Made by a program: the position numbers and the translations under genes. A DNA stretch of 25,258 bases, from positions 1 through 25,258 of IMG/VR virus record IMGVR_UViG_3300024306_000413. One strand, written 5' to 3'. Every line of letters starts with the position of its first letter. Position 1 is the stretch's first letter. The notes beneath the pieces were generated by a model. It made no database searches, was not told the DNA's origin, and saw only the letters and a list, made by a program, of their open reading frames with translations. Positions 13,689-20,773 of this stretch are shown in pieces. The stretch comes from a virus.

Positions 13689-13695
13689 CTAAATA
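13689..13695 (+). promoter_or_regulatory. T4-type late promoter motif
   Basis: CTAAATA lies 48 bases before the virion-type gene at 13744. The leader between them contains a six-base hairpin (GGCCTC/GAGGTC) and a strong AAGGAG. This looks like a dedicated strong late unit. Confidence 0.55.
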
Positions 13696-13743
13696 CTATG
13701 CCGGCCTCTGAGCGAGGTCATAATGATTTAAGGAGAAACTATC

Positions 13744-14136
13744 ATGGCAGACATTACATCAGTATATCAAACATATAACAACTCTGGTTCAGGAGTTGCA
13801 CAAGCAGACGACAACTACGGAAAATTTGCTATCAGCCAATCCGACGTTGGTCGTGAAGTTGTTCTTAGCATTACTAAGACAAACATCACTAATGCAGAAT
13901 TGCAAACAATTATTAACTATCTAACAACCAGCCACGGTTCAGCAGGTTCAGGTGACTCTGCATTTACAGTTGCAGCAGTTGGTACAGCAGATGGTTCAGC
14001 TTTTGTAAGCGGTACAACTGACGTTGTATACCTACGTTTACAAGGTACAGGCGATTACACAGTTGATGCATCCGATGCACACGGTGTTACTGGCGCTGCT
14101 ACTGCTATTGTTGCAGTTTTCAAACCAGCACTATAA
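13744..14136 (+). CDS. Virion-type protein, likely abundant
   Basis: This 130-residue, Thr/Ser/Gly/Ala-rich, probably beta-structured protein has no Cys, signal peptide or membrane helix. It begins MADITSVYQTYNNSGSG and has a low-charge repeat-like centre. The gene stands alone between its own late motif with a strong ribosome binding site and a strong terminator, the typical layout for a highly expressed structural protein such as a head decoration or tail protein. No specific family is recognised, so the structural role is inferred from composition and expression signals. Confidence 0.65.
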   Translation: MADITSVYQTYNNSGSGVAQADDNYGKFAISQSDVGREVVLSITKTNITNAELQTIINYLTTSHGSAGSGDSAFTVAAVGTADGSAFVSGTTDVVYLRLQGTGDYTVDASDAHGVTGAATAIVAVFKPAL

Positions 14137-14165
14137 TTAGTTAATTCCTAGGGATGGGAAGGATG

Positions 14166-14189
14166 GGCCGGATTTATTCCGGCCTTTTT
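14166..14189 (+). terminator. Intrinsic terminator
   Basis: GGCCGGA (14166-14172), loop TTTAT, TCCGGCC (14178-14184), then TTTTT. A strong G+C stem with a T-run ends the single-gene virion unit. Confidence 0.9.
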
Positions 14190-14196
14190 CTTTGGC

Positions 14197-14204
14197 TATA
14201 AATA
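14197..14204 (+). promoter_or_regulatory. Perfect T4-type late promoter (TATAAATA)
   Basis: This is an exact match to the T4 late consensus, directly downstream of the terminator. The next ATG lies ten bases after the motif and has no ribosome binding site, so the message would have a leader of only a few bases. Confidence 0.7.
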
Positions 14205-14214
14205 GTAGCACATT

Positions 14215-14607
14215 ATGGCACGATATAAGATAGTAACCCTAGTAGACATAACTCGTACCAATTCGACAAGATCGGAATCTGATCCTATTAAAATTGGACA
14301 GCAGGCAAATTTTAATTCTCTGCTACAGGCAATAGGATTGAGATCAAATGTAGAATGGGTAAGAGATCCAAAAAAGTATACAGGCTCATTACCAGACGAC
14401 ATCAAAGGTAAGGCAACCTATTGGATATGGGAAGTTGACTGTGAAAGAGAAGATGTTTTCTTAAAAGATAATGATCCCTGCGGACTTTTAAAAGACGATG
14501 TTCACGGTGTTCCTATTGTTGACCAATTAGAAAATTCTGTTGACATAACTCCCGCAGCGTTCCAAACACGCAACGGAAATCAAAATACCTGGATTACCAT
14601 AATCTAG
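14215..14607 (+). CDS. Hypothetical phage protein
   Basis: This soluble 130-residue protein begins MARYKIVTLVDITRTNSTRS, with a Trp-containing middle (ATYWIWEVDCERED) and ends in NTWITII. No domain is recognised. A perfect late promoter lies just upstream, and there is no Shine-Dalgarno sequence before the start, so translation is probably near-leaderless. The gap to the next gene is 53 bases and contains another late motif, so it may be its own transcription unit. Confidence 0.6.
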   Translation: MARYKIVTLVDITRTNSTRSESDPIKIGQQANFNSLLQAIGLRSNVEWVRDPKKYTGSLPDDIKGKATYWIWEVDCEREDVFLKDNDPCGLLKDDVHGVPIVDQLENSVDITPAAFQTRNGNQNTWITII

Positions 14608-14632
14608 TATTATTCATATTACAATTACCCTA

Positions 14633-14639
14633 GTAAATA
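14633..14639 (+). promoter_or_regulatory. T4-type late promoter motif
   Basis: GTAAATA, followed by TTATACTGAGG, lies 21 bases before the membrane-protein start. TGAGG at 14646-14650 can serve as its ribosome binding site. Confidence 0.45.
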
Positions 14640-14660
14640 TTATACTGAGGCAATTATAAT

Positions 14661-14981
14661 ATGGAAAACTTTAGAAAAAAAACAATTAAACAAATTAGGC
14701 TCTGGGCGTGGGCAGCGGCTGTCCTTCCCGTTACGGCTCTTGCAGGCATTTTCTTTGTATGGCGTTTCTTTGATGGCACATTTTTAGGCTATGTGATGAT
14801 CACCGGCGAAACTTTGATGTTTGCGGTTGCTGTAGTTTGGTGGTGGTGGGCAATGTATGTATTTCGAAATCTAGTCAAACACTGGGATGAAACTAAATCA
14901 AAAGTAGACAATGTTCTTACTGATATTAAGGATATTAAGAGTCTAGTGATTGATGTAATTAAACCAGACGAAGATAAATAA
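14661..14981 (+). CDS. Two-helix membrane protein
   Basis: The 106 residues hold a basic N-terminus, two hydrophobic helices (about 14-37 and 45-68, the second containing four consecutive Trp), and a charged C-terminal helix with coiled-coil character (71-100). By the positive-inside rule, both ends would face the cytoplasm. It is immediately upstream of a holin/XhlA-like gene, so a part in lysis or membrane modification is possible but unproven. No family is recognised. Confidence 0.6.
   Translation: MENFRKKTIKQIRLWAWAAAVLPVTALAGIFFVWRFFDGTFLGYVMITGETLMFAVAVVWWWWAMYVFRNLVKHWDETKSKVDNVLTDIKDIKSLVIDVIKPDEDK
14974..14980 (+). promoter_or_regulatory. T4-type late promoter motif at end of membrane-protein gene
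   Basis: ATAAATA overlaps the last codons of the upstream gene, 79 bases before the next start. The distance makes it a moderate candidate. Confidence 0.3.
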
Positions 14982-15059
14982 AATATAAGAAATTTATAGG
15001 CTTTTTTCGCAGGCATAATATTTAGGCATCCAAGTATACCTTATTGGAGATATTTTATT

Positions 15060-15302
15060 ATGGCTGATATGCCTACCACAAGTTTAGAAAAACAAAGCCT
15101 AGAAGCACACGTTGATTTGTGCGCACTTCGTTATCAACAGTTAGATCAACGTCTAACTAATTTGGAAGACAAAGTTTCAAACATTCATACTGATATTGTT
15201 CAGGGCCAGAAGTCAATGACCAAAGTCATTATTGGTACCGCTGGTACAGTAATTGCAGGTGTTCTAAGTATTATCATTACCATGCTTATGCGTGGTGGAT
15301 AA
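15060..15302 (+). CDS. Holin/XhlA-like small membrane protein
   Basis: The 80 residues comprise a soluble helical part with coiled-coil spacing (10-50, including EAHVDLCALRYQQLDQRL) and one C-terminal membrane helix (55-77, KVIIGTAGTVIAGVLSIIIT). This layout matches the XhlA/haemolysin-type proteins and similar small proteins that I recall from T4-like marine phages. Some of these help holins permeabilise the membrane. TTGGAG upstream gives a ribosome binding site. A terminator follows. The alternative is a membrane anchor without lysis function. Confidence 0.6.
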   Translation: MADMPTTSLEKQSLEAHVDLCALRYQQLDQRLTNLEDKVSNIHTDIVQGQKSMTKVIIGTAGTVIAGVLSIIITMLMRGG

Positions 15303-15325
15303 TTTTTAGCACATTATATACGCAG

Positions 15326-15332
15326 TTAAATA
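15326..15332 (+). promoter_or_regulatory. T4-type late promoter motif overlapping terminator stem
   Basis: TTAAATA ends on the first base of the terminator stem. A start site six bases on would lie inside the stem, so transcripts begun here could not form the complete hairpin. Confidence 0.4.
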
Positions 15333-15354
15333 AAGGACCATAGGTCCTTTTTTT
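15332..15354 (+). terminator. Intrinsic terminator abutting a start codon
   Basis: AAAGGACC (15332-15339), loop ATA, GGTCCTTT (15343-15350), then TTTT, immediately followed by the ATG of the next gene. The T-run totals seven. Confidence 0.75.
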
Positions 15355-15783
15355 ATGACTCAACTTTCTCGACGCCTAGAGCAGATAGTTAAGAAAGAAC
15401 TATCCAAAAATATCATTCCTGTTCGCACAGAGCGTGGTATTCTTGTAGGCGAAATTTTGATAGTCAGTGATGGACCAATTAAATCTCTTTACAAGAACAA
15501 CGAATTATTATATAATGAAATACATTTAAATTCTATTGCTATTAAAATTGCTAACCTATTAGCACTTCGTCAGAGTAATATACTTGCCGATGCATTATAT
15601 AGAGCGGATCAAGAATATGGACGTTGGTTCACTGATAGCCAAATACTCAGGGCTCAATATCAAAGAGCAGTAAGTAATAAGGACTTTGATAGGGCTGATA
15701 TGCTATGGGCAAGATATGTTGAAAGCAGAGATCGTACAATGGTCTGCAAAACCCAAGCAGAGAGTTTAATAAGAAATGAATAA
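15355..15783 (+). CDS. Conserved-type hypothetical phage protein
   Basis: This soluble 142-residue protein has a basic N-terminus (SRRLEQIVKKELSK), a short beta part (VRTERGILVGEILIVSDG) and a helical C-terminal half with many Arg and Tyr. No motif is recognised. The ATG lies directly against the T-run of a terminator hairpin. The only upstream purine match is TAGG at 15341-15344, inside the stem, so reading from the upstream transcript would hide it while a transcript from the overlapping late motif would expose it. Confidence 0.6.
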   Translation: MTQLSRRLEQIVKKELSKNIIPVRTERGILVGEILIVSDGPIKSLYKNNELLYNEIHLNSIAIKIANLLALRQSNILADALYRADQEYGRWFTDSQILRAQYQRAVSNKDFDRADMLWARYVESRDRTMVCKTQAESLIRNE

Positions 15784-15786
15784 ATA
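15780..15786 (+). promoter_or_regulatory. T4-type late promoter motif with embedded stop
   Basis: ATAAATA contains the TAA stop of the upstream gene and lies 25 bases before the start at 15812. Confidence 0.5.
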
Positions 15787-15811
15787 TAGTATCAATCTGG
15801 ACCCTTAATTT

Positions 15812-17311
15812 ATGAAAACTACAGACCTTTTTAAATCAAATAGATCATCTAAAAAGATCAATGAATCGATGGAAAAATTATTCGGTACAAAGCTAGATTT
15901 TGCTAGTTTTGATGTACCAAAGTTGGAAGATGCTCGTAATAAGCTACGTACACAATTAAGTCAAGTTCGTTCAGGCAGCGGATTTAATGAAAATATTGAA
16001 AATGAAGCAGTAGCACAAGCTCAGTGGATGTTAGACGCTATCAATGCTGAAATTGCAGAACGTGCAGAGTTTATTGTTGATCCAAGCGTTGCTGAAGTTA
16101 GCACAGATGAAGGATTTGGGTCTTTAGAAGATGAAGTTATGCAACTTCTAAAAAGGTTTGACGAAAATGCCAACGAAATTGGCGCTTACGGAGATCTAGA
16201 CGCTAAAAAAATTGTCGAACTATTAAGACAAGGTGACTTTGAAGGCGCAGCAGAAGAAGTATGGTACGCATACAGTGACCAAGACGGTGGCGAAGTTCCA
16301 CGAATTGAACCGTATGTTGAAGACCTACAAGCAGAATTTGAAGCACTTGCTCAAGGCGGTGACGAAGACGAGGGTGGAGATACAGACGATGCTTATGCTC
16401 TAGCATCAGCAGGACACGGTTCAGATGAAGACTACGGTAGTTTTGGCTACGACGAAGAGTATCAAGCAGAAGATGCTGACGAGGAAACTAAAGCAGCTCA
16501 CAATGCTGGATATAAAGATGCTTCTCAAGGAAAGAAAAAGAATCCATACAATCCCGGATCACCGTCGGCAAAACACTACGATGACGGACAGGATTCATAT
16601 AAAAGACACTTTGGTGAAGGTACTGTATCAGAAAAAGCACCTCCAGGAGCCAAAGCAGAACGTATGGTAAAACATATTAAAAAAGGTTATGCCAAAGATG
16701 GCAAACTAACCGATAAAGAAAAAAGCATTGCGTATGCTACCGCTTGGAAGCAACACAACAAAGAAAAGAACGAGTCAACAGAATCAGGAGAAGATATGAC
16801 TAAACTAAACGAAGGCGAAGTACAACAGGCCAGTGCTATCGTTACAGCAAAAACTATGGTCGACAGAGTTAGCCGTTGGATCGAAGAACTATCTGGCATG
16901 GAGAACGACACACTTCTACAGCTAGGCGATTCTATCCGCGATGAAATGGGACAAGAACAGGCTAAGGCATTTATTAGCCAGTGTGCTCCGGCTATTCAGC
17001 AGGCATTGGAAAACTTAAAATCCACACGCGATACATTAAGTACCAGTGTTCGTTCATTGGCCAGTGGAGAGCAGCCAACAGATATGCTAGGCGGTGAGCC
17101 AGGTGCAGATATGGGAGCTGGAGACGAAATGGGTCCTGCTGAGCCAGATATGATGAATACAGGCGGAGACGAAAGTGGACTAGATGCTCTAGCAGGTGGC
17201 GACGAGTTTGGCGCAAGCGATGCAGCAGCTGGCGGATTAGAAGCAGCTGGACGTGAACAGCGTGAAAGCATTGATCGTAGCAACAGTCTATTAAGAGTAT
17301 TAGCAGGTTAA
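15812..17311 (+). CDS. Large acidic modular protein with capsid-targeting-like N-terminus
   Basis: The product has 499 residues. After MKTTDLFKSN, and KKINES at 14-19, come helical segments and then a strongly acidic stretch (183-225). A module at 228-266 has the AHNAGYKDASQG and KHYDDGQDSYKR pattern, which recalls ribosome modulation factor. Next is a basic module ending IAYATAWKQHNKE (305-317) that I know from other phage structural proteins. The last third has a helical part and a Gly/Asp/Met-rich low-complexity tail (about 415-480). The overall acidity and modular build suit a head core or scaffold-type or internal protein, but no single assignment is safe. It is coupled by TAATG to the next gene. 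Confidence 0.65.
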   Translation: MKTTDLFKSNRSSKKINESMEKLFGTKLDFASFDVPKLEDARNKLRTQLSQVRSGSGFNENIENEAVAQAQWMLDAINAEIAERAEFIVDPSVAEVSTDEGFGSLEDEVMQLLKRFDENANEIGAYGDLDAKKIVELLRQGDFEGAAEEVWYAYSDQDGGEVPRIEPYVEDLQAEFEALAQGGDEDEGGDTDDAYALASAGHGSDEDYGSFGYDEEYQAEDADEETKAAHNAGYKDASQGKKKNPYNPGSPSAKHYDDGQDSYKRHFGEGTVSEKAPPGAKAERMVKHIKKGYAKDGKLTDKEKSIAYATAWKQHNKEKNESTESGEDMTKLNEGEVQQASAIVTAKTMVDRVSRWIEELSGMENDTLLQLGDSIRDEMGQEQAKAFISQCAPAIQQALENLKSTRDTLSTSVRSLASGEQPTDMLGGEPGADMGAGDEMGPAEPDMMNTGGDESGLDALAGGDEFGASDAAAGGLEAAGREQRESIDRSNSLLRVLAG

Positions 17312-17586
17312 TGAAACTTTTTAACATCATTAGTGAACGTGAAATGTCCAGGTTAGCTGAACTCGATGCTCCTATGCTTGGACAACAGCCTGCTGGACAG
17401 CCTGGCGCACAGCCAATGACTCCTGCACAGGATCCTCAGGCACAGGCTAAACTTCAAGCACAACAAGTAAAACAACTAGCTGATCAAAGAAAACAAATTC
17501 AAGATGCTATCAAACAAAAGCAACAAGAATTAGTAGATCTACAAAAACAGTTATCTAGTTTAAATTCTCCATCGGGTGGTGTATAA
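17311..17586 (+). CDS. Small coiled-coil protein with capsid-targeting-like N-terminus
   Basis: The 91 residues begin MKLFNIISER, followed by a Gln/Pro/Ala-rich linker (25-50) and a long Gln/Lys coiled coil (50-82: KQLADQRKQIQDAIKQKQQE). Starts and stops overlap on both sides (TAATG). The coiled coil suggests self-association or partner binding. No family is recognised. Confidence 0.6.
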   Translation: MKLFNIISEREMSRLAELDAPMLGQQPAGQPGAQPMTPAQDPQAQAKLQAQQVKQLADQRKQIQDAIKQKQQELVDLQKQLSSLNSPSGGV

Positions 17587-17954
17587 TGAGATTTTTTGAA
17601 TTTGCCGGTGATGATGTAGGCGTAGACAAGTTTGTTATGATTTTAAAGAACTTTATAGGTCGTGCTTCATCAAAAGGACAACCTGCTAAATTAAACTGGG
17701 CAGCACTTCAAAAAATAGCATCTGATGCAGGATTTGAAATGGGTTCTGATTACGAAACATTTAAATCAATGTATGATAGTACTCCTGCTATCCAAGCATT
17801 AGTAAGAGATTTTAATGCCGATGGCGTTAATCTAAATGTTCCTGGCACAGACCAAGATACCGAAACACCTGTAAAAGGTGGAGAAACAAGCCAAGATGCT
17901 GTAGATAAAATGGCTGCATCTGCCGCTCCAAAACAATTAGCCGCTCAGGCTTGA
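17586..17954 (+). CDS. Small hypothetical protein, last gene of the overlapping trio
   Basis: This 122-residue soluble protein begins MRFFEFAGDD, followed by a helical domain (VDKFVMILKNFIGRASSK, WAALQKIASDAGFEMGSDYE) and a disordered acidic tail. Its start overlaps the upstream stop, and its own stop TGA lies inside the -35 box of the promoter for the next gene. The N-terminus is like those of the other capsid-targeting-type proteins, though it lacks a clear Leu/Ile-x-Glu site. No domain is recognised. Confidence 0.6.
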   Translation: MRFFEFAGDDVGVDKFVMILKNFIGRASSKGQPAKLNWAALQKIASDAGFEMGSDYETFKSMYDSTPAIQALVRDFNADGVNLNVPGTDQDTETPVKGGETSQDAVDKMAASAAPKQLAAQA

Positions 17955-17977
17955 CAATCCTAAAATAAAAGTATAAT
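17951..17977 (+). promoter_or_regulatory. Sigma70-type promoter for PD-(D/E)XK nuclease gene
   Basis: TTGACA (17951-17956) and TATAAT (17972-17977) are both perfect hexamers, but the spacer is 15 rather than 17. A shifted TAATAT at 17974-17979 gives a 17-base spacer. The -35 box overlaps the upstream stop codon. Transcription would start only a few bases before the gene's ATG. Confidence 0.6.
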
Positions 17978-17988
17978 ATATAAAGTAT

Positions 17989-18687
17989 ATGAATACTTTT
18001 ACACCACCTCCCTTTGTGGAGAAGTTCCAATACAAGAACTGTCAACAAATTAACGATCCGGTTACACGCAAACGTGTATATCTAACACCCGATGGCGAAA
18101 GTCTTCCTAGTGTTACAACCATCCTTAGTGCTACCAAAGATATGACGCACTTAAATGAATGGAAGAAACGTGTAGGTGAAGAAAATGCTAAACGCATTAC
18201 TACAGAAGCTGCAGGAGTTGGTACTGCTATGCATAGTAATTTAGAACGTTTCATTGCAGGCCTAGAGCGTATGCCAGGCAAAAATCCTGTACACGTACAG
18301 GCTAATTCAATGGCTGACCAAATTATTATTAACGGTCTCAGCGATGTTAATGAAGTCTGGGCAATGGAACAAAGTTTGTATTTCCCAGGGTTGTATTCAG
18401 GAACAACAGATTTAGTAGCAGTTTATAAAGACAATCCAAGTGTATGTGATTATAAACAAACTAACAAGCCTAAAAAATCAGAGTGGGTTGAAGATTACTT
18501 CCTGCAGTTAGTTGCTTATATATTAGCACATAATGAAGTATATGGCACCGATATGCGCGAAGGGCATATTTTTATGTGTTCTAGAAACTGTGAATATCAG
18601 CAGTTTGATCTATGGCCCAAGGACTTTAACAAGTACCAGGATATGTGGCTCAACAAGGTAGAGGAGTACTATACGAGCTTAAGATAA
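17989..18687 (+). CDS. PD-(D/E)XK nuclease (MGME1/RecB-exonuclease-like)
   Basis: This 232-residue enzyme shows the fold's markers: GVGTAMHSNLERFI (77-89, motif with His82), Glu128 in MEQSLYFPGLYSG, GTTDLV with Asp141, CDYKQ with Asp154 and Lys156 as the (D/E)xK pair, and LQLVAYILAH with Gln173. The order resembles the single-strand exonuclease MGME1 and similar cyanophage nucleases, so a role in replication, recombination or host DNA degradation is likely. There is no ribosome binding site before the ATG; with the promoter just upstream, the mRNA would have a leader of about five bases. Codon use is like that of its neighbours. Host-type promotion suggests early expression, unlike the flanking late genes. 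Confidence 0.8.
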   Translation: MNTFTPPPFVEKFQYKNCQQINDPVTRKRVYLTPDGESLPSVTTILSATKDMTHLNEWKKRVGEENAKRITTEAAGVGTAMHSNLERFIAGLERMPGKNPVHVQANSMADQIIINGLSDVNEVWAMEQSLYFPGLYSGTTDLVAVYKDNPSVCDYKQTNKPKKSEWVEDYFLQLVAYILAHNEVYGTDMREGHIFMCSRNCEYQQFDLWPKDFNKYQDMWLNKVEEYYTSLR

Positions 18688-18690
18688 ATA
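18684..18690 (+). promoter_or_regulatory. T4-type late promoter motif with embedded stop
   Basis: ATAAATA contains the TAA stop of the nuclease gene and lies 24 bases before the tail-spike start. Confidence 0.55.
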
Positions 18691-18714
18691 TTCAATAACG
18701 GGAATTTTATCATT

Positions 18715-20316
18715 ATGGCTGTCGTACAGATCTCTAAAATACAAGTCCGCAGAGGACAAAAAAATTCAAACAGCGGCATTCCGCAACTAAGTTCTGCGGA
18801 GTTTGCCTGGGCTGTTGACTCGCAAGAGTTATTCATTGGTAACGGTAGTGTTGCAGAAGGTGCTCCTTACGTAGGCAACACTAAGATCCTTACAGAACAC
18901 GATAACATATTAGAGCTAGCATCGAGCTATCATTTTGCATCTAATAATGCTGCAATAACATTAAGCGTTCCGAGAAGTTTACAATCTAAACTAGACGAAT
19001 ACGTTTCTGTAACAGATTTTGGTGCAGTAGGTGACGGAGTAACCGATTGTGTTGAAGCATTTGAAACTGCATTTCAGCAGCTATTCCAAAATGTAGATCC
19101 AACCCTTAAGAAATATCTTTTAATACCAAATGGAGAATATTATTTCGCAAGTGATCTAACAATTCCAAGCGAAGCAATTCTTAAAGGTGAAACACAATTA
19201 GGCACAGTTCTAAATATCGACGCTCACAACATTCGATTTGTTACCTCAACTGGACTGGAACTTGTAGATTTTAATAGTACTAATAGACCTAAGAATATTA
19301 ATATTTCTCAACTTACAATTAAACGAACAACAGGGCAATTTACATTATCGGGCATTGCCGATTCAGTCTTTCAAAATATCACATTCCTAGGAGAGTACGT
19401 ATTAGGCGATTCTCTAGAATCATTAATTGCAGAACCGTCTGCGTTATTCTGGGAAAATGATCTTATTGGTGTTAGAACAACTAATGTAAAATTTATAGAT
19501 TGTTCTTTTAACAGCAATAGCATTAGTATAAAATGTATTCAAACAGATGTGTTTGATACAGAAATTGATTTTGATAACTGTAATTTCTTTGTTAATGATA
19601 CAGCCATATACGTTGACGGTATATCGACACAAGGCACCAAGTGGAAAATATATGACAGCAACTTTGAAGAAATTTACAATAACGCATTTAGATCTACATA
19701 CGGTCATGGTACTATTATAAATCGTTGTTTTTTTAAAAATGTCGGTAACGGAATTAACAATTCTTCCGATCCAATTGGACCAATGGTCTACTTTGGTGAA
19801 TCGGCAAACAACATTGTTATAGATTCAACTAGTGACCGACAACAAGACGCAGGAATTGTGTCTGTTGGAACTTCGGCAGCATATACTGAAGTTTACAATG
19901 GTTCTTTAACTACATTTGTTGATAGAAATTATTCTCAAATATATCTTTCAGATAGTTTTAGACCGTTGGCAGTATTTTCTGCATTGAATAAATTTACATC
20001 AATCAACTATTCGTTGAAGTTAGGCGAACATACACGTTATGGAAATATTACGTTTGTAATTGGTGACGACCTATCTCCAGGAACTAACGGTTCAGATATT
20101 TCTATTACAGATAATTTTACCTACTCTCCGAATTTTGTTCTATCCGAAGGAGGAAATCTTATGACTAATTTTGAATTCAACGTTACTAAAACTAGTAACA
20201 CTACCGGTGATGACTCTACAGCAGCAGTTGTAGATACTATCGTATTATCATATAAGAACCCTCTAGCCTCAGGCAAAACAGGTTCCATCTCTTTTGATGT
20301 AACCTATGGTGTTTGA
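18715..20316 (+). CDS. Tail spike / tail fibre protein with pectate-lyase-like beta-helix
   Basis: The product has 533 residues. The N-terminal part (1-65: VQISKIQVRRGQ, LSSAEFAWAVDSQELFIGNG, NTKILTE) is the tail-fibre attachment-type domain shared by many T4-like marine phages. From about residue 92, SVTDFGAVGDGVTDC opens a Pectate_lyase_3-type beta-helix with repeated Asn/Ile/Val strands. Such spikes bind or cut surface polysaccharide and set host range. There is no transmembrane or signal segment. The catalytic acids of the helix cannot be pinned down by eye. The last residues overlap the start of the next gene by 11 bases. Confidence 0.82.
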   Translation: MAVVQISKIQVRRGQKNSNSGIPQLSSAEFAWAVDSQELFIGNGSVAEGAPYVGNTKILTEHDNILELASSYHFASNNAAITLSVPRSLQSKLDEYVSVTDFGAVGDGVTDCVEAFETAFQQLFQNVDPTLKKYLLIPNGEYYFASDLTIPSEAILKGETQLGTVLNIDAHNIRFVTSTGLELVDFNSTNRPKNINISQLTIKRTTGQFTLSGIADSVFQNITFLGEYVLGDSLESLIAEPSALFWENDLIGVRTTNVKFIDCSFNSNSISIKCIQTDVFDTEIDFDNCNFFVNDTAIYVDGISTQGTKWKIYDSNFEEIYNNAFRSTYGHGTIINRCFFKNVGNGINNSSDPIGPMVYFGESANNIVIDSTSDRQQDAGIVSVGTSAAYTEVYNGSLTTFVDRNYSQIYLSDSFRPLAVFSALNKFTSINYSLKLGEHTRYGNITFVIGDDLSPGTNGSDISITDNFTYSPNFVLSEGGNLMTNFEFNVTKTSNTTGDDSTAAVVDTIVLSYKNPLASGKTGSISFDVTYGV

Positions 20317-20731
20317 TCAATATGGAACGGAAAGACTTGCAGCCTGGAAAGAATTTAGAGACAACCTAGAGACTAGCGATAACCCATTAGAGGATGTTGC
20401 TAGACTTTGGGGCCAAGCTCCATTTGTCAGTCCGTATTTAGACCCTCAAAATCCAACAGAATGGCCCGATCCGTGGCATTTAATTCTGGATCTACGACTT
20501 GACGATCTTGCTATTGTTCTTGGAATGCTGTACACTATTAAATTAACAAGTCGCTTTATTGATACCGAATGTGAGATACATAAATCCATAATCCCAGATA
20601 AAGATGACGCTTCATATATTTTGGTAGTAGACAAAAAATATGTACTTAATTTGGAATATAAAAGTGTAGTTGGTGTAGACGAATTAAAGAACATCGAGAC
20701 CAAGTTGCTTTGGTCAAAATCTAGATTGTAA
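20306..20731 (+). CDS. Hypothetical protein paired with tail spike
   Basis: This soluble 141-residue protein starts within the tail-spike gene, indicating coupled translation. It has WPDPWHLILDLRLDDLAIVL (53-72), a pattern that I recall as a conserved small protein next to tail-fibre genes in T4-like cyanophages, and a beta-rich C-terminal half. A role in spike assembly, as a chaperone or partner, is inferred from position only. Its stop is followed by a late motif serving the nrd cluster. Confidence 0.65.
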   Translation: MVFDQYGTERLAAWKEFRDNLETSDNPLEDVARLWGQAPFVSPYLDPQNPTEWPDPWHLILDLRLDDLAIVLGMLYTIKLTSRFIDTECEIHKSIIPDKDDASYILVVDKKYVLNLEYKSVVGVDELKNIETKLLWSKSRL

Positions 20732-20737
20732 TAAATA
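20731..20737 (+). promoter_or_regulatory. T4-type late promoter motif before nrdA
   Basis: ATAAATA starts on the last base of the upstream stop and lies 36 bases before the nrdA start. Confidence 0.45.
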
Positions 20738-20773
20738 TCAATCTACAACATTATAAGAACAGAGATAAACACA

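Noticed and set aside
16992-17330. Two antisense open frames over the Gly/Asp-rich tail
   Set aside because: They are by-products of the repetitive codons in the low-complexity region of the plus-strand gene.
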